Shown one piece after another: positions 17,574 through 25,766 of a stretch of DNA of 64,000 nt. The stretch covers positions 1 to 64,000 of the forward strand of contig NZ_JANYGQ010000018.1 in NCBI RefSeq assembly GCF_025359345.1. The letters are read 5' to 3'. Source of the DNA: Mucilaginibacter sp. (GTDB lineage Bacteria; Bacteroidota; Bacteroidia; Sphingobacteriales; Sphingobacteriaceae). Every line of letters starts with the position of its first letter. The stretch's first letter is position 1. A program made the translations under genes and the position numbers. Under the pieces are notes generated by a model. That model did not search any database and was not told the DNA's origin. It worked only from the letters and a program-made list of their open reading frames with translations.

Positions 17574-17897
17574 CTATTCTTTTATGATGTAATTTTTCAT
17601 AATGGTTTCTAACAGATTGAACCGGTCATCCCACATTTTACGGAAAGGTTCAATAAAATCGGCTACCTGTTTCATGCTTTTTGCGTTTATGTAGTAGTAA
17701 ACTTCCCGCCCATTTTGTTTTTGTTCAAGCAGCCCGCACTCGGTGAGTATTTGCAAATGTTTTGAAACTGTGGGCCTGGCAGTGTCAAAGTTTGCCGCAA
17801 TGGCGCCGGCCGTCATTGATTGTGCGGCTACCAATAGTAGTATAGCCCGCCTGGTTGGGTCGGCTATGGCCTGGAAAACGTCTCGTCTTAAATTCAT
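17574..17897 (-). CDS. ArsR/SmtB-type winged-helix regulator
   Basis: A 107-residue regulator with the ArsR winged helix: [18 protein letters not shown], recognition helix [21 protein letters not shown], and wing [19 protein letters not shown]. No Cys metal site is visible, so it belongs to the subgroup without metal ligands that controls AHSA1/DoxX genes. It heads a five-gene minus-strand operon. Its promoter carries two matching palindromes (17900-17944), which argues for autoregulation. Confidence 0.92.
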   Translation of the reverse strand: MNLRRDVFQAIADPTRRAILLLVAAQSMTAGAIAANFDTARPTVSKHLQILTECGLLEQKQNGREVYYYINAKSMKQVADFIEPFRKMWDDRFNLLETIMKNYIIKE

Positions 17898-17899
17898 TA

Positions 17900-17947
17900 T
17901 GTAGCTATTTGGCTACAAATATATGCGTAGCCATTTAACTACGCAAA
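17900..17947 (-). promoter_or_regulatory. Promoter and double palindromic operator of the ArsR operon
   Basis: Two imperfect palindromes share one pattern: GTAGCTATTTGGCTAC (17901-17916) and GTAGCCATTTAACTAC (17927-17942); their centres are 26 bp apart. On the minus strand, TTTG (17947-17944) and TATATTTG (17923-17916) form a Bacteroidota promoter with a 20-nt spacer. The -7 box touches one palindrome and the other fills the spacer, so bound regulator would block transcription. The ATG follows at 17897. Confidence 0.75.
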
Positions 17948-18134
17948 TATTTTTTAATTTTTTGTCGATTAGCTTGAAATGAAGGAAAGGTGGTTTTTAG
18001 ATTTTATTCGAATTACGGGAGCGTCGCTGCGTATAACAGCACTTACATGGCCGGTTATTTAATAAATAGATATTTAGGGTTTTACGTTACTGTTTTCCTG
18101 AATTCCAGATGATTAGCACGAGTATTTGAGGAAG

Positions 18135-19445
18135 TTACTTCCCACCAATCTCATCCTTATAAACCACACCGCCCTTCATTACAAACTGCACATGTTCCAG
18201 CGCTGTAACATCAGCCAATGGATCGTTTGTCACCGCAATGAGATCGGCGTATTTGCCCGGGGCTATGGCGCCTGCTTTATTTGTCCAGCCTAACAGATCG
18301 GCGGCGTTGAGTGTTGCTGATTGTATGGCTTGCATTGGAGTAAGGCCGAACTTAACCATGTATTTAAACTGTCTGCCGTTCCAGCCGTGCGGGTATACAC
18401 CGGCATCGGTGCCAAAAGCAATTTTAACACCGGCCTTAACAGCGCGTTGGAAGCTAAGCCGCTGCGCCTGGCCAACCAGTTTTTCTTTATTGATGATTTT
18501 TGCAGGGGTGCCATGCTTGGCGTAGTCGCTCATGATGTACTCATCATTATAAATATCGGCCACCAGGTAGGTGCCGTGTGCTTTCATCAGGCTGATGGCT
18601 TCGTCATCCAAAAAGCTGCCATGCTCTATGGATGCCACGCCTGCTTTGACGGCCATTTTTATAGCGATAGTGCCATGCGCATGGGCACACGCTTTTTTAC
18701 CCCACAGGTGCGCCTCATCAACAATGGCATCCATTTCGGCCTGGGTATATTGCGGGGCACCAACACTCTCCTCTTCAGTAAGTACACCGGCACTTGCACC
18801 AAACTTTATTACTTCGGCGCCGTATTTTATATTATACCTCACCTGTGCACGAACTTCATCCACACCGTTTGCTACGCCGCTCATTTGTTTGGGACCTGTA
18901 AATTCAAGGTAAGGTGAAAAGCCATCCAAATCGCCGTGACTGCCGGTACTACCGATAAACAATGTTGCAGGTTGGATTCGCGGACCTGGAATGTCGCCAT
19001 TATTAATCGCGTTTTTCAAGGCAACATCCATAAACGCCGCCGAACCAACATCGCGACAGCCTGTGAAGCCGGCATCGAGCGTTCGTTTTGCGTAAATGTG
19101 GGCTACAATGGCGTAATCTATAGGTGTTTTGCGGAAGAGATCGTCGTAATAATTTTCGCCGGGCTGCGCGGTTAAATGGGTGTGGCAATCAATAAGGCCG
19201 GGTAAAACCGTGGCATTGCTTAAGTCGATTACTTTTGCGCCTACCGGGATTACAATATTACTGCCAACTGCTTTAATGGTATCATGGTCAATAAGTATCA
19301 GTTGGTTCAACAGTACTTTGCCTTGTTGCACATCAACAAACCGGCCGGCCTTGATAACTTTTATTGTATCTGTTTGTGCCGAACTGTATAAAGCAAAAAA
19401 AAGCATCATAGCGGTAATGATGCTTTTGCAATAATATTTATTCAT
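18135..19445 (-). CDS. Secreted metal-dependent amidohydrolase (imidazolonepropionase/prolidase-like)
   Basis: A 436-residue exported amidohydrolase. A signal peptide (about residues 1-23) is followed by the beta cap, then the TIM barrel with metal ligands: GLIDCHTHL (HxH), a Lys in AEVIKFGASAG, His in ACAHAHGTIAI and IEHGSFLD, and the terminal Asp in FGTDAGVYPHG. The ending TNKAGAIAPGKYADLIAV is typical of the family. Such enzymes cleave cyclic amides or Xaa-Pro dipeptides; the substrate is not predictable. Located 38 bases downstream of gltX on the same strand, separated by a hairpin. Confidence 0.88.
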   Translation of the reverse strand: MNKYYCKSIITAMMLFFALYSSAQTDTIKVIKAGRFVDVQQGKVLLNQLILIDHDTIKAVGSNIVIPVGAKVIDLSNATVLPGLIDCHTHLTAQPGENYYDDLFRKTPIDYAIVAHIYAKRTLDAGFTGCRDVGSAAFMDVALKNAINNGDIPGPRIQPATLFIGSTGSHGDLDGFSPYLEFTGPKQMSGVANGVDEVRAQVRYNIKYGAEVIKFGASAGVLTEEESVGAPQYTQAEMDAIVDEAHLWGKKACAHAHGTIAIKMAVKAGVASIEHGSFLDDEAISLMKAHGTYLVADIYNDEYIMSDYAKHGTPAKIINKEKLVGQAQRLSFQRAVKAGVKIAFGTDAGVYPHGWNGRQFKYMVKFGLTPMQAIQSATLNAADLLGWTNKAGAIAPGKYADLIAVTNDPLADVTALEHVQFVMKGGVVYKDEIGGK

Positions 19446-19450
19446 GTGCT

Positions 19451-19472
19451 ATTGGGTTAAGTGTAACCCAAT
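19451..19472. promoter_or_regulatory. Perfect hairpin just upstream of the amidohydrolase start
   Basis: ATTGGGTT and AACCCAAT form an 8-bp perfect stem with a 6-nt loop. It lies between the gltX stop (19484) and the amidohydrolase ATG (19445), only 5 bases from the ATG, so it would occupy the ribosome-binding region. No T run follows on the minus strand. It could modulate translation or be part of a gltX terminator. Confidence 0.4.
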
Positions 19473-19483
19473 AATACAAAAAT

Positions 19484-21004
19484 TTATGCATTAAAAACAG
19501 TTAGCGCCTTTTCAATCCTGCTAATAGTTTCGGCCTTGCCCAGTATTACCGCAATATCAAACACATGCGGACCAAACTTGCCACCTACCAGCATTATACG
19601 GAACGGCAACATCAGTTCGCCTGCTTTAATGCCTTTTTCTTCAGCAAGTGCTTTAAAGGCCGCTTCAAATTCAACGGGTTCGAATGCTTCGGTAGTATTT
19701 ATTAAATTAATAACTGCTTTAAAGAAATCCGTTTTGGCATCTGTCCATTTCGGCTTAACCGAGTTTACATCGTACTCCTTAGGCTGTTCAAAAAAGTAAG
19801 CAGTCTGGTGATAAAAATCCGGCAACAGCACACAACGGTCTTTAACTTTATCAATAACCTGCAGCAGATAAGCATCATCATTTATAACAATACCTTTATC
19901 TTCCAGCACGGCTCTGACTTCCGACTTCAGCCTTCCGGCTTCCGACTTCTTAATCCACTCCGAATTAAACCACTTAGCTTTCTCAAAATCAAACTTTGCA
20001 CCGGCTTTGCTTACGCGTTCTAAAGAAAACTTATCCACCAATTCATCCAGCGAAAATATTTCCTGGTCGGTTCCGTCGTTCCAGCCAAGCGTTGCCAGCA
20101 GGTTTAAAAATGCTTCAGGTAAAAAGCCTAGTTCGCGGAAACCAGGAGTTAGCTCGCCTGATTTTTCATCGAACCAGTTCATGGCGTACACAGGGAAACC
20201 CAGGCGTGCACCATCGCGTTTGCTTAATTTGCCATGGCCGTCGGGTTTTAATATCAATGGCAAGTGCGCCCATTGTGGCATGTCGGCTTTCCAGCCTAAA
20301 TATTCCCATAACAGTAAATGTACAGGGGCGCTTGGCAGCCATTCCTCACCACGGAACGCATGTGTAATTTTCATCAGGTAGTCGTCAACCACAACGGCCA
20401 AGTGGTAAGTAGGCATGCCATCGGCCTTAAGCAAAACCTTGTCATCAACCTGGTTAGTTTCAAAGCTTACATGGCCACGTATCATGTCGTTAAAGCTCAC
20501 GCGGTCATCGGCAGGCATTTTTATGCGGATAACATGTGGCGTATGCGCATCAAGCAACTGGTCTACCTCGTGCTCTGTTAGTGACAACGAGTTACGCAGG
20601 CTATCGCGATAGGCAAGTCCATATTGAAAATTAGGAATTTCCTTGCGGTTTTTATCCAGTTCTTCGGGCGTATCAAATGCATAATAGGCATGGCCTTCCC
20701 GCACCAATTTCTCAGCATATTCGCGGTAAAGTGCTTTGCGTTCGCTTTGACGGTAAGGCGCATACGGGCCGCCGGCAACCGGGCTTTCGTCGGGTATTAG
20801 CCCGCACCACTCCAGGCAATCTAAAATATATTGTTCGGCGCCCTCAACGTAGCGGCTTTGGTCGGTATCTTCAATCCTTAAAACAAAATCGCCGCCGGTC
20901 TTTTTGGCGAACAGGTAATTAAACAGCACCGTGCGTACCCCGCCCAGGTGCAAACCACCGGTCGGACTCGGCGCAAAACGTACCCTAACTTTTTTATCAG
21001 ACAT
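19484..21004 (-). CDS. gltX: Glutamyl-tRNA synthetase
   Basis: A 506-residue class I aminoacyl-tRNA synthetase that charges tRNA-Glu. The HIGH-type signature is RFAPSPTGGLHLGG near the N-terminus; the KMSKS-type loop is GHGKLSKRDG (about residue 257). Length is normal for Bacteroidota GltX, and the C-terminal anticodon-binding helices are present. Oddity: codons for KKSEAGRLKSEVRAV (plus-strand 19913-19952) resemble the GTCGGAAAG-type repeat found just upstream of the gene at 21027-21066. Confidence 0.97.
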   Translation of the reverse strand: MSDKKVRVRFAPSPTGGLHLGGVRTVLFNYLFAKKTGGDFVLRIEDTDQSRYVEGAEQYILDCLEWCGLIPDESPVAGGPYAPYRQSERKALYREYAEKLVREGHAYYAFDTPEELDKNRKEIPNFQYGLAYRDSLRNSLSLTEHEVDQLLDAHTPHVIRIKMPADDRVSFNDMIRGHVSFETNQVDDKVLLKADGMPTYHLAVVVDDYLMKITHAFRGEEWLPSAPVHLLLWEYLGWKADMPQWAHLPLILKPDGHGKLSKRDGARLGFPVYAMNWFDEKSGELTPGFRELGFLPEAFLNLLATLGWNDGTDQEIFSLDELVDKFSLERVSKAGAKFDFEKAKWFNSEWIKKSEAGRLKSEVRAVLEDKGIVINDDAYLLQVIDKVKDRCVLLPDFYHQTAYFFEQPKEYDVNSVKPKWTDAKTDFFKAVINLINTTEAFEPVEFEAAFKALAEEKGIKAGELMLPFRIMLVGGKFGPHVFDIAVILGKAETISRIEKALTVFNA

Positions 21005-21026
21005 AGTGGGGCAAAGATAGGTTTAT

Positions 21027-21066
21027 AGTCCGAAAGTCGGAAAGACCGGAAGTCCGAAAGTCGGAT
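21027..21066. repeat. Short GTCGGAAAG-type tandem/dispersed repeat upstream of gltX
   Basis: The stretch alternates GTCCGAAAGTCGG and ACCGGAA units. A similar arrangement, apart from single-A insertions, occurs on the minus strand inside gltX (19913-19952). The unit count is low, and no coding is seen. Confidence 0.5.
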
Positions 21067-21179
21067 TGTGTTTTTGGGGTGACGAGGCCGGGGGGCACCG
21101 GGTATCATCCCCTTTCTTAACAATTTAATAACTAACCTCTAATCTTCAATCTCAAACCACTAATCGTATATTTACAATT

Positions 21180-22244
21180 ATGAAACTTCGCATACTTGTT
21201 TTAATCAATGCGGCAGCGGTTGCCGTTACACTTTCTGCTGTAAATTACTATTTTCAACATAGCTGGTATAACGTAGCACTTACGTTCTTCATCACCATAA
21301 TTACAAGCTTCCTGGTTTTTTATTACCTGATTGAAAAATACGTTTATTCAAAAATAAAGCTGATTTATAAACTGATCCATAACCTGAAGCTTGGCCGCGA
21401 TTTGCGTGATGCTCTCGGGGAACACATGAGCGCCGACCCGATTAATGATGTGGAAACTGAAGTAAAGGAATGGGCTAAAGAAAAGAAAACCGAGATTGAC
21501 GAATTGCGTAAGCAGGAAAAATTTCGCCGCGATTTTTTGTCAAACATATCACACGAGTTTAAAACACCACTGTTTGCTATACAAGGATATATCGAGGCGC
21601 TGCAAGATGATGATTTTGAGGATAAAGACATGGCTAAGCAGTTTTTGGCGAAGGCAGCCAAAAATGTTGACCGTTTGAGCTATCTTATAAAAGACCTGGA
21701 CGAAATATCAAAACTAGAATCGGGTGAGATACCGATTAACCTTACCCGTTTTAAAATAAATGACTTAATAAAAGAGGTTTTTGAGTCGTTTGAGCTTAAG
21801 GCGAGGCAACACAACATTAAACTGATATTTAAACAAAAATACGACGAACCCATACTGGTAAATGCCGACCGCGAGAAAATACGCCAGGTTTTGGTTAACC
21901 TGATAGATAACTCCTTTAAATACGGCAATGAAGAAGGCAACACATCAGTAAGCCTTTTTGAATTGCACGACCAGGTGCTGGTTGAGGTTACTGACGATGG
22001 CATTGGCATAGAAGAAAAATTTCTGCCGCGTCTTTTTGAGCGCTTTTTCCGCACCGATACCAGTCGCTCAAGGCAGATAGGCGGCTCTGGATTAGGGCTT
22101 GCAATTGTTAAACATATTATTGAGGCGCATGAACAAACCATCAATGTACGGAGCACCGAGGGATTGGGGTCAACTTTCGGTTTTACACTACAGCGCTCAA
22201 AGCAGACTTTACATTTACCTAACATACCAAATCTAAAAAATTAA
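21180..22244 (+). CDS. PhoR-like sensor histidine kinase
   Basis: A 354-residue membrane kinase with two N-terminal helices (about residues 4-24 and 33-52) and almost no periplasmic loop, so it is unlikely to sense an external ligand directly. HisKA follows with FLSNISHEFKTPLFAIQGYIEAL, then the ATPase domain: NLIDNSFKYG, VTDDGIGIEE, ERFFRTDTSRSRQIGGSGLGLAIVKHI. No response regulator is adjacent. The position upstream of a DUF47-PiT pair is suggestive of phosphate control, since PhoR in Bacteroidota has this architecture, but that link is inference. Confidence 0.88.
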   Translation: MKLRILVLINAAAVAVTLSAVNYYFQHSWYNVALTFFITIITSFLVFYYLIEKYVYSKIKLIYKLIHNLKLGRDLRDALGEHMSADPINDVETEVKEWAKEKKTEIDELRKQEKFRRDFLSNISHEFKTPLFAIQGYIEALQDDDFEDKDMAKQFLAKAAKNVDRLSYLIKDLDEISKLESGEIPINLTRFKINDLIKEVFESFELKARQHNIKLIFKQKYDEPILVNADREKIRQVLVNLIDNSFKYGNEEGNTSVSLFELHDQVLVEVTDDGIGIEEKFLPRLFERFFRTDTSRSRQIGGSGLGLAIVKHIIEAHEQTINVRSTEGLGSTFGFTLQRSKQTLHLPNIPNLKN

Positions 22245-22266
22245 CATTAACTTAACATTGCAAAGT

Positions 22267-22274
22267 TACCTTTG
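22267..22274 (+). promoter_or_regulatory. -7 box for the DUF47-PiT operon
   Basis: TACCTTTG fits TAnnTTTG and lies 20 bases before the DUF47 ATG (22294). A matching TTG at the expected distance upstream is not clear. Confidence 0.4.
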
Positions 22275-22293
22275 CCTAAACCCATGTTAAGTT

Positions 22294-22944
22294 ATGTCAC
22301 TAAACAGCATTTTCCAATACTTTGTACCAAAGGATAAAAAGGTATTTTTTCCGTTATTTGAACAGGCAGCAAACAACGTTGTAACCATGGCAACCATATT
22401 GGTTGAGGCTGTAAATTCAAATAACGCGGCTACCCGCGAAGAACTGTTTAAACAGATTGACAAGCTTGAAAACAAGGGCGACGAAATAACTCACCAGGTA
22501 CACTTGGAGCTTGGCAAAAACTTCATTACACCGTTCGATCGTGAGGATATTCATGCGCTGGCGTCGGCTATTGACGATGTTGCCGATTACATCCAGGGAG
22601 CGGCAAACCGCATGAACCTGTACCGCATTGACGATTATAACGAGCACATCCGCAAACTATCAGAGCTTACGCTGCAGGCCAGCATCGACCTTGAAAAGGC
22701 TGTGCGCGAGTTGAAAGATCTTAAAAACGTGCGCGCCATTGCCGACTCGTGTATCAGGATAAACAGCGTTGAAAACCAAGCAGATTACGTGTTCGACCGC
22801 GCTGTAGCTGACCTGTTTTTATATGAAAAAGACGCTATCCGTTTGATCAAATACAAAGAAATTTTATCGGCGTTAGAAACCGCTACAGATATGTGCGAGG
22901 ATGCAGCTGATGTAATGGAATCAATTTTAGTTAAAAACGCATAA
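22294..22944 (+). CDS. DUF47 (PhoU-like) phosphate transport accessory protein
   Basis: A 216-residue all-helical cytosolic protein with the DUF47/PhoU-like pattern: FFPLFEQAANNV near the start, LENKGDEITHQVHLELGKNFITPFDREDIHALASAIDDVADYIQGAANRM (about residues 53-102), and a C-terminal ETATDMCEDAADVMESI. The E/D-rich motifs probably bind metal. Proteins of this family regulate the adjacent PiT transporter; here the PiT gene begins 4 bases after the stop, so a functional pair is strongly indicated. Confidence 0.92.
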   Translation: MSLNSIFQYFVPKDKKVFFPLFEQAANNVVTMATILVEAVNSNNAATREELFKQIDKLENKGDEITHQVHLELGKNFITPFDREDIHALASAIDDVADYIQGAANRMNLYRIDDYNEHIRKLSELTLQASIDLEKAVRELKDLKNVRAIADSCIRINSVENQADYVFDRAVADLFLYEKDAIRLIKYKEILSALETATDMCEDAADVMESILVKNA

Positions 22945-22948
22945 GTAA

Positions 22949-23962
22949 ATGATTACTACTACCCTTGTTGTTATTGTTTGCCTTGCGCTGATTTTTGACT
23001 ACACCAATGGTTTTCACGATGCGGCAAACTCCATTGCAACCATTGTATCAACCAAAGTATTAACCCCATTCCAGGCGGTTGTGTGGGCGGCTTTTTTTAA
23101 CTTTTTAGTTTACTTTTTTATAAAAGACCATAAAGTTGCCAAAACAGTATCAAAAATTGTTGTCGAAAATTATATTACCCTTCACGTAATATTGGCAGGG
23201 CTGGTAGCCGCAATTTCGTGGAATTTAATAACCTGGTGGTTTGGTATCCCTTCAAGCTCGTCGCATACACTTATCGGTGGCTTTGCCGGTGCCGGCATCA
23301 CCAATGCTTTATACATGGGTGTAAGCGGCTTAAATGCCGTAAACATGAGTTATATACTAACCATACTGGCATATATTGTTTTAGCTCCGGTAATTGGCCT
23401 GGTAATGGGATACCTTGTAACACTTTTGATATTACATATATGCAAAAATTCAAGGCCGGCCGCCGCAGAGCGCTGGTTTAAAAGACTGCAACTGGTATCA
23501 TCTGCAGCACTAAGCTTTGCCCACGGCGGTAACGATGCGCAAAAAGTAATGGGCATTTTATACGTTACTATTGTAACTGCCAAAATAATAAAACCCGGGG
23601 ATACCATGCCCGACTGGATACCACTGGCTTGTTACTCTGCTATTGCGCTTGGCACTTTGTCGGGCGGCTGGAAGATAGTAAAAACCATGGGGTCGAAAAT
23701 CACCAAGATTACACCGCTCGAAGGCGTAAGCGCCGAAACTGCCGGCGCCATCACTTTGTTTTTTACAGAGCACTTTGGTATACCGGTTTCAACTACCCAT
23801 ACCATTACGGGTTCAATAATAGGTGTTGGTTTAACAAAACGCCTTTCGGCTGTACGCTGGGGCTTAACCATAAACATTATCTGGGCCTGGGTTATTACCA
23901 TACCAATATCTGCATTGATTGCTGCGGGTGTATTTTCCCTGTTACGGATTTTTGTTAAATAG
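22949..23962 (+). CDS. Inorganic phosphate transporter, PiT family
   Basis: A 337-residue polytopic inner-membrane carrier. Both PiT signature repeats are visible: DYTNGFHDAANSIATIVSTKVL in the first half and SFAHGGNDAQKVMGI in the second, plus GIPSSSSHTLIGGFAGA and GIPVSTTHTITGSIIGVG. PiT carriers take up metal-phosphate complexes driven by the proton gradient. About ten helices are expected. Co-transcribed with the DUF47 gene. Confidence 0.95.
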   Translation: MITTTLVVIVCLALIFDYTNGFHDAANSIATIVSTKVLTPFQAVVWAAFFNFLVYFFIKDHKVAKTVSKIVVENYITLHVILAGLVAAISWNLITWWFGIPSSSSHTLIGGFAGAGITNALYMGVSGLNAVNMSYILTILAYIVLAPVIGLVMGYLVTLLILHICKNSRPAAAERWFKRLQLVSSAALSFAHGGNDAQKVMGILYVTIVTAKIIKPGDTMPDWIPLACYSAIALGTLSGGWKIVKTMGSKITKITPLEGVSAETAGAITLFFTEHFGIPVSTTHTITGSIIGVGLTKRLSAVRWGLTINIIWAWVITIPISALIAAGVFSLLRIFVK

Positions 23963-23967
23963 CCTTT

Positions 23968-23993
23968 CTGCCAAAATTTGTTTAATTTGGCAG
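23968..23993 (+). terminator. Hairpin after the PiT gene
   Basis: CTGCCAAA and TTTGGCAG pair across a loop of about 10 nt just after the PiT stop. There is no clean T run afterwards, so it may be a weak terminator or a processing hairpin. Confidence 0.4.
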
Positions 23994-24033
23994 TGATAAA
24001 TGCTATTTGCTAACTACCCATAAAACTTTTGCG

Positions 24034-24762
24034 ATGAAAAAAGCCCTGCTAATAATCCCCGTATTAACGTTGTCTTTTATATTATCAAGTTACAACGCGC
24101 CTGTTAACTCAACGCCGGCAAAAGCTGTCCAACTACCCATCCCATCGTCGTTAGATATGGGTAAAGCCCTCAAGCAAGCGTTGCAGCAAGGTACCGCAAA
24201 AAGCTCAGACCAGCTATCGGCATTAAATGGATATTTTGGCAACGCCGCTATAAAAATCCTCTTCCCGCCACAGGCGCAAAAGGCCGAGAAAACGTTGCGC
24301 AGCATCGGCTTGGGTAAACTATGCGACAATGTTATCCTGTCGCTTAACCGGGCTGCCGAAGATGCAGCCAAACAGGCCAAACCGATATTCATAAATGCTA
24401 TTACCCACATGACGCTGCAGGATGTGTCGAACATATTACTGGGCAACCAGGATGCAGCCACGCAGTATTTTAAAAAGACCACTACCGACCAGTTAACTGC
24501 ATCATTTAAACCGGTTATTCAAAACAGTTTAGATAAAACCAACGCCACAAAATACTATGGCCAGGCAGCAGGCGAATACAATAAAATTCCGTTTGTTAGC
24601 AAAATGAACCCGGATATCAGCGCCTACGTAACGCAAAAAGCTATCGACGGTTTGTTTCATGAAATTGCTTTAGAGGAATTGAACATTCGCAAAAATATTG
24701 GCGCCCGCAGTACCCCGCTGTTGCAAAAGGTATTTGCCTTTGTTGATCAGAAGAAGAAATAG
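24034..24762 (+). CDS. DUF4197 exported protein, intact copy
   Basis: A 242-residue protein starting at MKKALLIIPVLTLSFIL. The N-terminal hydrophobic stretch is a signal peptide (about residues 1-22). The mature protein is mostly helical with DUF4197 hallmarks: MGKALKQALQQGTAKSSDQLS, NAAIKILFPP, LRSIGLGKLCDNVILSLNRAAEDAA and the C-terminal YVTQKAIDGLFHEIALEELNIRKN. Family function is unknown. It is followed by a frameshifted paralogue with very similar sequence, so this is a tandem duplication in which this copy is the functional one. Confidence 0.85.
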   Translation: MKKALLIIPVLTLSFILSSYNAPVNSTPAKAVQLPIPSSLDMGKALKQALQQGTAKSSDQLSALNGYFGNAAIKILFPPQAQKAEKTLRSIGLGKLCDNVILSLNRAAEDAAKQAKPIFINAITHMTLQDVSNILLGNQDAATQYFKKTTTDQLTASFKPVIQNSLDKTNATKYYGQAAGEYNKIPFVSKMNPDISAYVTQKAIDGLFHEIALEELNIRKNIGARSTPLLQKVFAFVDQKKK

Positions 24763-24808
24763 TGATTAGAGATTGGTTGATTAGTTAATTAGAGATTAGA
24801 ACATTCGC
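24763..24808. repeat. GATTAGAGATT-type spacer repeat (first copy)
   Basis: Directly after the first DUF4197 stop, the sequence AGTGATTAGAGATTGGTTG continues as GATTAG-type words. Nearly the same words follow the second copy at 25653-25681, and an inverted version lies at 25742-25776. They seem to have been duplicated with the genes. Confidence 0.5.
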
Positions 24809-24916
24809 TCTGATTGGCAAACAAAATCGTCGGAACACTTGTTGGTTGCAACACCGGCAGGGGCAGGAAATTTGCCCGTTCTGTCGGTGAAAATTATTAC
24901 ACTTCAAATTATCGCA

Positions 24917-25652
24917 ATGAAAAAAAAGCTACTATTAATCCCCTTCCTGGCTATAATTATAACATTATCAAGTTGTGATTCTCTTAACCAGATTGCCCAG
25001 GCAGGCGTTGGTGCTGCTACATCAGGCAATCCCACAAACATTGAAATAGGCAACGGCTTAAAAGAGGCCCTACAAATTGGTACCTCAAAAAGCTCCAACC
25101 AGCTTTCAGCAGTCGATGGTTTTTTTTGCGAATGCTGCAGTAAAAATCCTTTTCCCGCCCGAGGCGCGAAAAGTTGAAAATACTTTGCGGAGCATTGGCC
25201 TGGGGAAATTGTGCGACAACGTAGTCCTGTCACTAAACCGCGCCGCGGAAGATGCAGCCGTACAGGCCAAGCCCATTTTTATAAATTCTATTAAGCAAAT
25301 GACGCTTACTGATGTAGCCAACATTTTGCTGGGCAGCCAGGATGCAGCCACTCAATATTTTAAGCGTACAACCACCCTGCAACTAACGGCCTCATTTAAA
25401 CCAGTTATACAAAACAGCCTTAACAAAGTTGGTGCAACAAAATACTATGGCGATGCAGCAAACGAGTATAACAAAGTGCCGTTTGTTACCAGGGTTAACC
25501 CCGACATCAGCGCCTACGTTACCCAAAAGGCGATCGACGGCTTGTTTTATGAAATTGCGCTTGAGGAGTTAAACATCCGCAAAAATATCAGCGCCCGTAC
25601 GTCGCCGTTGCTGCAAAAGGTATTTGCTTATGCTGACAGGAATAAGAAATAG
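24917..25652 (+). pseudogene. DUF4197 exported protein, second copy with a frameshift in a T8 run
   Basis: The paralogue of the upstream gene, starting at MKKKLLLIPFLAI with a lipoprotein-type signal (LSSC). The reading frame is lost at a run of eight T bases (25120-25127). Frame 1 ends soon after SAVDGFF, while frame 2 continues with NAAVKILFPPEARKVENTLRSIG through to the normal C-terminus at 25652. Aligning to the intact copy (LNGYFGNAAIKILFPP) shows that one T too many explains it. Both halves remain well conserved, so this is recent decay, a sequencing homopolymer error, or a site of transcriptional slippage. Confidence 0.8.
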
Positions 25653-25766
25653 TGATTAGAGGTTAGTTGATTAGAGATTAGGAGGAATTTACCCTGTTGT
25701 TCACCAGTGATGAATTTATTCCAAAACGAGTCGGCGATTTTTTCCTAATCTCCAACCTCTAATTAA

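Noticed and set aside
18321..18917. 198-residue plus-strand frame inside the amidohydrolase
   Set aside because: Shadow of the minus-strand gene; composition is Cys/His-rich and without domain features.
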